Below, in pieces: positions 50,931-64,000 of a stretch of DNA of 64,000 bases. The stretch is taken from positions 5,332,001-5,396,000 of the forward strand of contig NW_024465777.1 of NCBI RefSeq assembly GCF_017591425.1, in the 5' to 3' direction. Below the pieces are notes generated by a model, which was given only the letters and a program-made list of their open reading frames with translations, did no database searches and was not told the DNA's origin. A program made the translations under genes and the position numbers. This DNA is from Ochotona curzoniae. Lineage: Eukaryota > Chordata > Mammalia > Lagomorpha > Ochotonidae. Numbering within the stretch: the first letter of the stretch is position 1; each line of letters starts with the position of its first letter.

Positions 50931-51099
50931 CGACCTGCAGGAGACGTCAGTTAGTGTGTGCCAAACGAGCACATGGCCGAGTCCTTTGAGGAGGCTGATC
51001 CTCAGCTTGTGTGGGGTGCTCTGGACGCTCCCAGGGCCTGGTGCCGGCTGGCATTACACCTGCCCCATCAACTAAACGGCTGTCACAATGCAGGGTGCC

Positions 51100-51265
51100 C
51101 AAGACTTTGAGTTCAGATCCTGGCTCTGCCAACCAGCTGGGTGACCTTGGGTGAGTGTAACAGCTGCCCAGTGCCTTTGTCCCCTCCCTGGTGAAATGGG
51201 GACCATCACACTTCTGCACTGCCTTGCTATGAGGATCCAATCAGAGGAGGCACGTGAAGCACTCA
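51100..51265 (+). repeat. MIR SINE remnant
   Basis: The order ttgagttcagatcctggctctgcc, agctgggtgaccttgggtgag, cctttgtcccctccctggtg, aaatggggaccatcac and gctatgaggatccaatcag is the classic MIR order. Confidence 0.75.
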
Positions 51266-51289
51266 GCATCCACCAATTAGGTGGCCTTC

Positions 51290-51620
51290 TCCCCCTGCCA
51301 TGAACTTGGAAATAAAATTGCCCTCTGAGTCTTAAGCCAGTAAAATCCACGCATGGCAGACAAGAGCCAGGTGGGGGAGTGAATGAGGCGAGAGATGGTT
51401 TTGTAAACGACTGAAGAGTTTTGTGAACGGTGCAAACCGCAATCAAGGTGACCCGCCTGTAATCTCAGGGAGGCAGGGCGAGGATGTGATTGAAATTGAG
51501 AAAGCAGAGACCTAATCAATTGCATTGTGCTCTATCTGAAGGGAACAGAGGGCTGCCAGTAAAAGGGGGTACGGAAGAGAATGCACGTGATTACACTGGG
51601 GGCGGAAGGAAGGCAGTCAG
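51290..51620. promoter_or_regulatory. Candidate conserved block between AHDC1 and FGR
   Basis: AT-balanced sequence with gaaataaaattgcc, ccgcaatcaaggtgac, gattgaaattgagaaagc and cctaatcaattgcattgtgc. It has no open frame or repeat signature. Conservation is inferred. Confidence 0.25.
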
Positions 51621-52089
51621 GGAAACGGCTGGCCCTGGGAGCACAGGCCCTGGAGAATTTGGGGTCCCTGGAAGACAGTAGTCAGGGCCTGATGGCCACC
51701 CAGCACGTCCCTGCACCAAAGCCTCACAGGCATCGCTGGTGCCAGGCTGGGTTCCGTGAGGCAAGAAGGAACATTCTGGTTCCAAGAGGAAGTTGTAGAG
51801 ACTGGGTGCACTGGTTTGGGGTTAAAGCCCCTGCTCCTGCGCGTCATATGGCCCTATAACCTTGCAGGAACTCACGAACTTCACTGGACCTTGGTGTTGT
51901 GTTTTGCCAAAGGAAGGGCTCCGTAGCCTTGTTGGTGGTGTGGGCGTGCAAGGCGTAAAGAGCTGCGCACACTCAGCAGGGAATGGAGAAGAGCAGTGAC
52001 GAGGGCCACCACTCACCCTGAGCAGTCCCCATGCTGTCTCTCAGGTGAGGAGACAAAGGCAAGTATCTTCACCCAGCTGCTGAGGGCTG

Positions 52090-52330
52090 AGCGGAGTCAT
52101 CCCAGGCCCCTCAGCTCCAATCCCCACAGCCCCAGCCCTGTCCAATCCCACCCAATGCCCCACAGCCCTGTCTAGCCCCCAGCCCTCCCCAACCCTACAG
52201 CCCCAGCCTCTGTCCTCGTCCCAGCTCCAGCTCCAGTCTTTGTCCCAGCCCCAGGCCCAGGCTGAGGCCCACAGCCTCAGGCCCAAGCCCATAGCTCCAA
52301 CCCCAACCTCAACTTCAGCTTCAGCCCTGG
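52090..52330. repeat. Degenerate CCCCAGCC/CCAACC-type tandem tract
   Basis: About 240 bases built from cccagc, ccaatcc, ccaggcccaggc and ccaaccccaacc units in imperfect tandem. Open frames in it are low-complexity. Confidence 0.6.
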
Positions 52331-52612
52331 TTCCTGTCTGCTTGCTCCACAGCAGACACACCGGCCACATCTTGGCTGATGTACCAGGGCAGAGGCCACA
52401 GCTCTGGAAGTAGCCCTGGGCCTTCCTCCATCCCACTGCTTCCTGTCAGCAGTCCCTTTGCAGGGCTGTACACAGGGTCCCCTCCCCTGCCTTGCCCTGC
52501 TTTCTTCAGCCACTCAGCCCTTGGGAAGGGGCTGGGGAGGTTGCCAGAAACTCTCCATGAACGACCGGAGGGAGGAGGAGCTCTCTCTCAATCTCTCTCG
52601 CTCTCTCTCTCA

Positions 52613-52613
<1 letters not shown>

Positions 52614-52656
<43 letters not shown>
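52614..52656. repeat. (CA)21 microsatellite
   Basis: Uninterrupted CA run preceded by a CT-rich stretch. Confidence 0.95.
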
Positions 52657-52661
<5 letters not shown>

Positions 52662-52867
52662 TCTTCCCACAGCCCAGAGGCAAGGAGATCAAAAGGAAAA
52701 ACCGCTGGCTTTGGAGGTAATCCCAGTTTTCTCTCATCCAGCTGTGTGACCTGGCTCCGTCATAGAACCCTGGAATCTCAGTCTTCTTATCTGCAAATGG
52801 CACGAATTGGAGAGCCAGGCTGGAGGTTAGAGGGATAAAAGAACAGACGGGAACAGCTGCCACTTGG

Positions 52868-53160
52868 CAGACATCACTGACATCACCACCACCGCTGCCA
52901 TCACCATCACCACCATCACAACATCACCATCATCACCATCACCACCATCACAACATCACCATCATCACCATCACCACCATCACAACATCACCATCATCAC
53001 CATCACCACCATCACAACATCACCATCATCACCATCACCAACATCAACATCAACATCAACATCAACATCACCACCACCACTACCACCACTACCACCATCA
53101 CCACCACCACCACCACTGCATCATCATCACCACCACCACCGTCGCCATCACCATCACCTG
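52868..53160. repeat. ATC/CAC triplet tract with an embedded 32-bp minisatellite
   Basis: Within imperfect ATC and CAC triplets, a 32-base unit starting acatcaccatcatcac recurs at 52921, 52953, 52985 and 53017 with near identity. (ATCAAC)n and (CAC)n runs follow. The His/Thr/Ile-rich open frame that results is a repeat translation. Confidence 0.93.
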
Positions 53161-53214
53161 TGCCCCTCATCTCTCCGACCACTGTCCTGCCCAGAGGCCA
53201 CCCGGGAGATGCTC

Positions 53215-53791
53215 AAGGCCCCTGCTCAAGATTTATATTGTCATTTTCCTTATTTACACAATCAGTGAACACGCACTGTTCAGAGGAGGCGAGCCCTCAG
53301 CAGTCCGCCCCCTTAGCGTAGGACTGCCACCATGATCTCTACCCAGCAGAACCGCCCCCAACATACACACACCCAGAGACTGTGACACAGTAGCCAGGAG
53401 GTCAGTGCCTGGGCCCAGGCCAGGGAGGACGAACAGGAGGACAGGAAGCAGGAGGGTGGGAAGGCAGGTCAGAATGGAGGCTAGGAAGGGGTTCTGCAGT
53501 GCTATAAATAACCGCACAAGGTCTGAGTTGGGGGGTGGGACAGAGAGGCTTGGGGTGGGGGGTACAGGCAGAAAGGGGGAAAGCAGTGCCTGGGGCAGAG
53601 TGGAGGAAGGCTGAGTTCCAGGAGCCCCTTGCCTCTATCTGTAAAGCAGGCTGGCCTGGCAGGTGTCAGACCACCTGCCTCCTCTGACCCTGACCTCATG
53701 GGGCTCACAGCCTAGGAGCTCTAGTTGAGAGTGCCGGGGCTGTGCAAGAGCAACTGGGCATCCCCGCAAGATGGGTGGCACCCGGGGCTGG
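53215..53791 (-). other. FGR: FGR 3' UTR (end approximate)
   Basis: Follows the FGR stop. There is no canonical AATAAA on the minus strand near the expected end. The variants AATATA (53234-53239) and overlapping TATAAA (53232-53237) sit in AATGACAATATAAATCTTG and probably direct cleavage near 53215. Confidence 0.55.
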
Positions 53792-63392
<9,601 letters not shown>

Positions 63393-63405
63393 TCCAGGTG
63401 CCCTG

Positions 63406-63782
63406 CTGCACAGGTTGAGAGGGCACGCTTCACCGCAGGGTCCTTGCTAGGGTGCTCCAGACGCACCTGCCCACGGGCGCACACACACACACCTGCACAC
63501 GCAGACACACAGCCCGCCCCGGGTTGCGGGTCCCCTGTTGTGAATGGTGAAGTGGCACAGGCCCTCTCTCCAGCCCCCTGGGTCCGCCTCTCAGTGGCTC
63601 CTGCCCGCTCCTGCAGCCGGGCTCCAGCCCACAGCAACAGACCGCCTTTCGACATCAGGATGTTGCTGCGGTCATTTCAGCTCTTTGCCTCCCATGGCTG
63701 CGATAGGCTGTGTTCCTGTGACTTCCTTGGGGCACTTGGGTCCGTGTGTCTCTTAGGATGCTGGTCTGCACACATGCGTGCC

Positions 63783-63837
<55 letters not shown>

Positions 63838-64000
63838 AACTCCCTGGGGATGCTGTTAAGGTGTGTGTGTGGGGGGGATGGTATGTGTGAATACCCATCT
63901 CTGCTCCTGCTTGGCTGAGTGTATGCAAGTCTGCATCAATGTGATTGTAAAGTGTACCTGCAAATGTGCACATCTGTACAGTGTGTATGTGTGTGTGTGT
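63406..64000. other. FGR 5' intron or flank
   Basis: Holds a CA/GC-rich stretch (63475-63520), a GT microsatellite and further GT-rich sequence to the window end. The FGR non-coding first exon and promoter are not identified and may lie beyond the right edge. Confidence 0.5.
63785..63836. repeat. (GT)26 microsatellite
   Basis: Uninterrupted GT run of about 51 bases. Confidence 0.95.

Larger units (their letters stand above)
46831..53214. other. AHDC1-FGR intergenic spacer
   Basis: No supported gene. It contains a GT microsatellite (48905-48943), an L2 remnant (about 50730-50930), a MIR remnant (about 51100-51265), a possible conserved block (51290-51620), a degenerate CAGCC-rich tract (52090-52330), a CA microsatellite (52614-52656) and ATC/CAC triplet DNA with a 32-bp minisatellite. 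Isolated donor-like sites (for example near 48465) lack support. Confidence 0.55.

Noticed and set aside
52864..53268. 134-codon His/Thr/Ile-rich open frame with a His10 run
   Set aside because: Direct translation of the ATC/CAC triplet minisatellite.

Overview
The window is vertebrate nuclear DNA from a placental mammal. Coding exons are split by phase-conserved introns with GT/AG splice sites, there are CpG islands and dinucleotide microsatellites, and interspersed repeats are common. Several of these repeats are tRNA-derived SINEs of the lagomorph C type (recurring core words such as cttctgatccagctccct and a tail like tctgcctttcaaataaa). A second SINE form (gatggtctagtggctaaagt... ggaagatcttcctctct) looks most like the one I associate with pikas (Ochotona), so a lagomorph, probably a pika, is the best guess. 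The gene order AHDC1 then FGR, both on the minus strand, matches human 1p36.11.

Region 1 (1-1996, minus): 5' end of the large AHDC1 coding exon (AT-hook protein, also called Gibbin). Codons 1-640 are present and the rest lies off the left edge. Region 2 (about 2.0-46.6 kb): 5' non-coding part of AHDC1, that is introns, at least two well supported small upstream exons (2222-2259 and 7346-7523), a middle CpG island at 21.5-22.65 kb and a smaller one at 15.4 kb. The main promoter CpG island is at 45.3-46.8 kb, with two candidate first exons, a (CAG)15 tract and a ZNF143-type promoter motif. Several AT-rich or homeodomain-motif-rich blocks inside the introns look like conserved regulatory elements. 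Region 3 (46.8-53.2 kb): short intergenic spacer with old MIR/L2 remnants, CA/GT repeats and a 32-bp minisatellite lying directly beyond the FGR 3' end. Region 4 (53.2-63.4 kb, minus): complete coding region of the Src-family kinase FGR in 11 coding exons (527 codons), with a SINE-rich third coding intron. The last 0.6 kb is FGR 5' flank or intron with GT repeats.

The main point of interest is that the two small exons upstream of AHDC1 splice in silico so that one reading frame stays open for about 96 codons and runs directly into the recognised AHDC1 start codon. This raises the possibility of an unrecognised N-terminal extension, or of a 5' leader rich in uORFs. A separate weak-context uORF overlaps the AHDC1 start codon in another frame.
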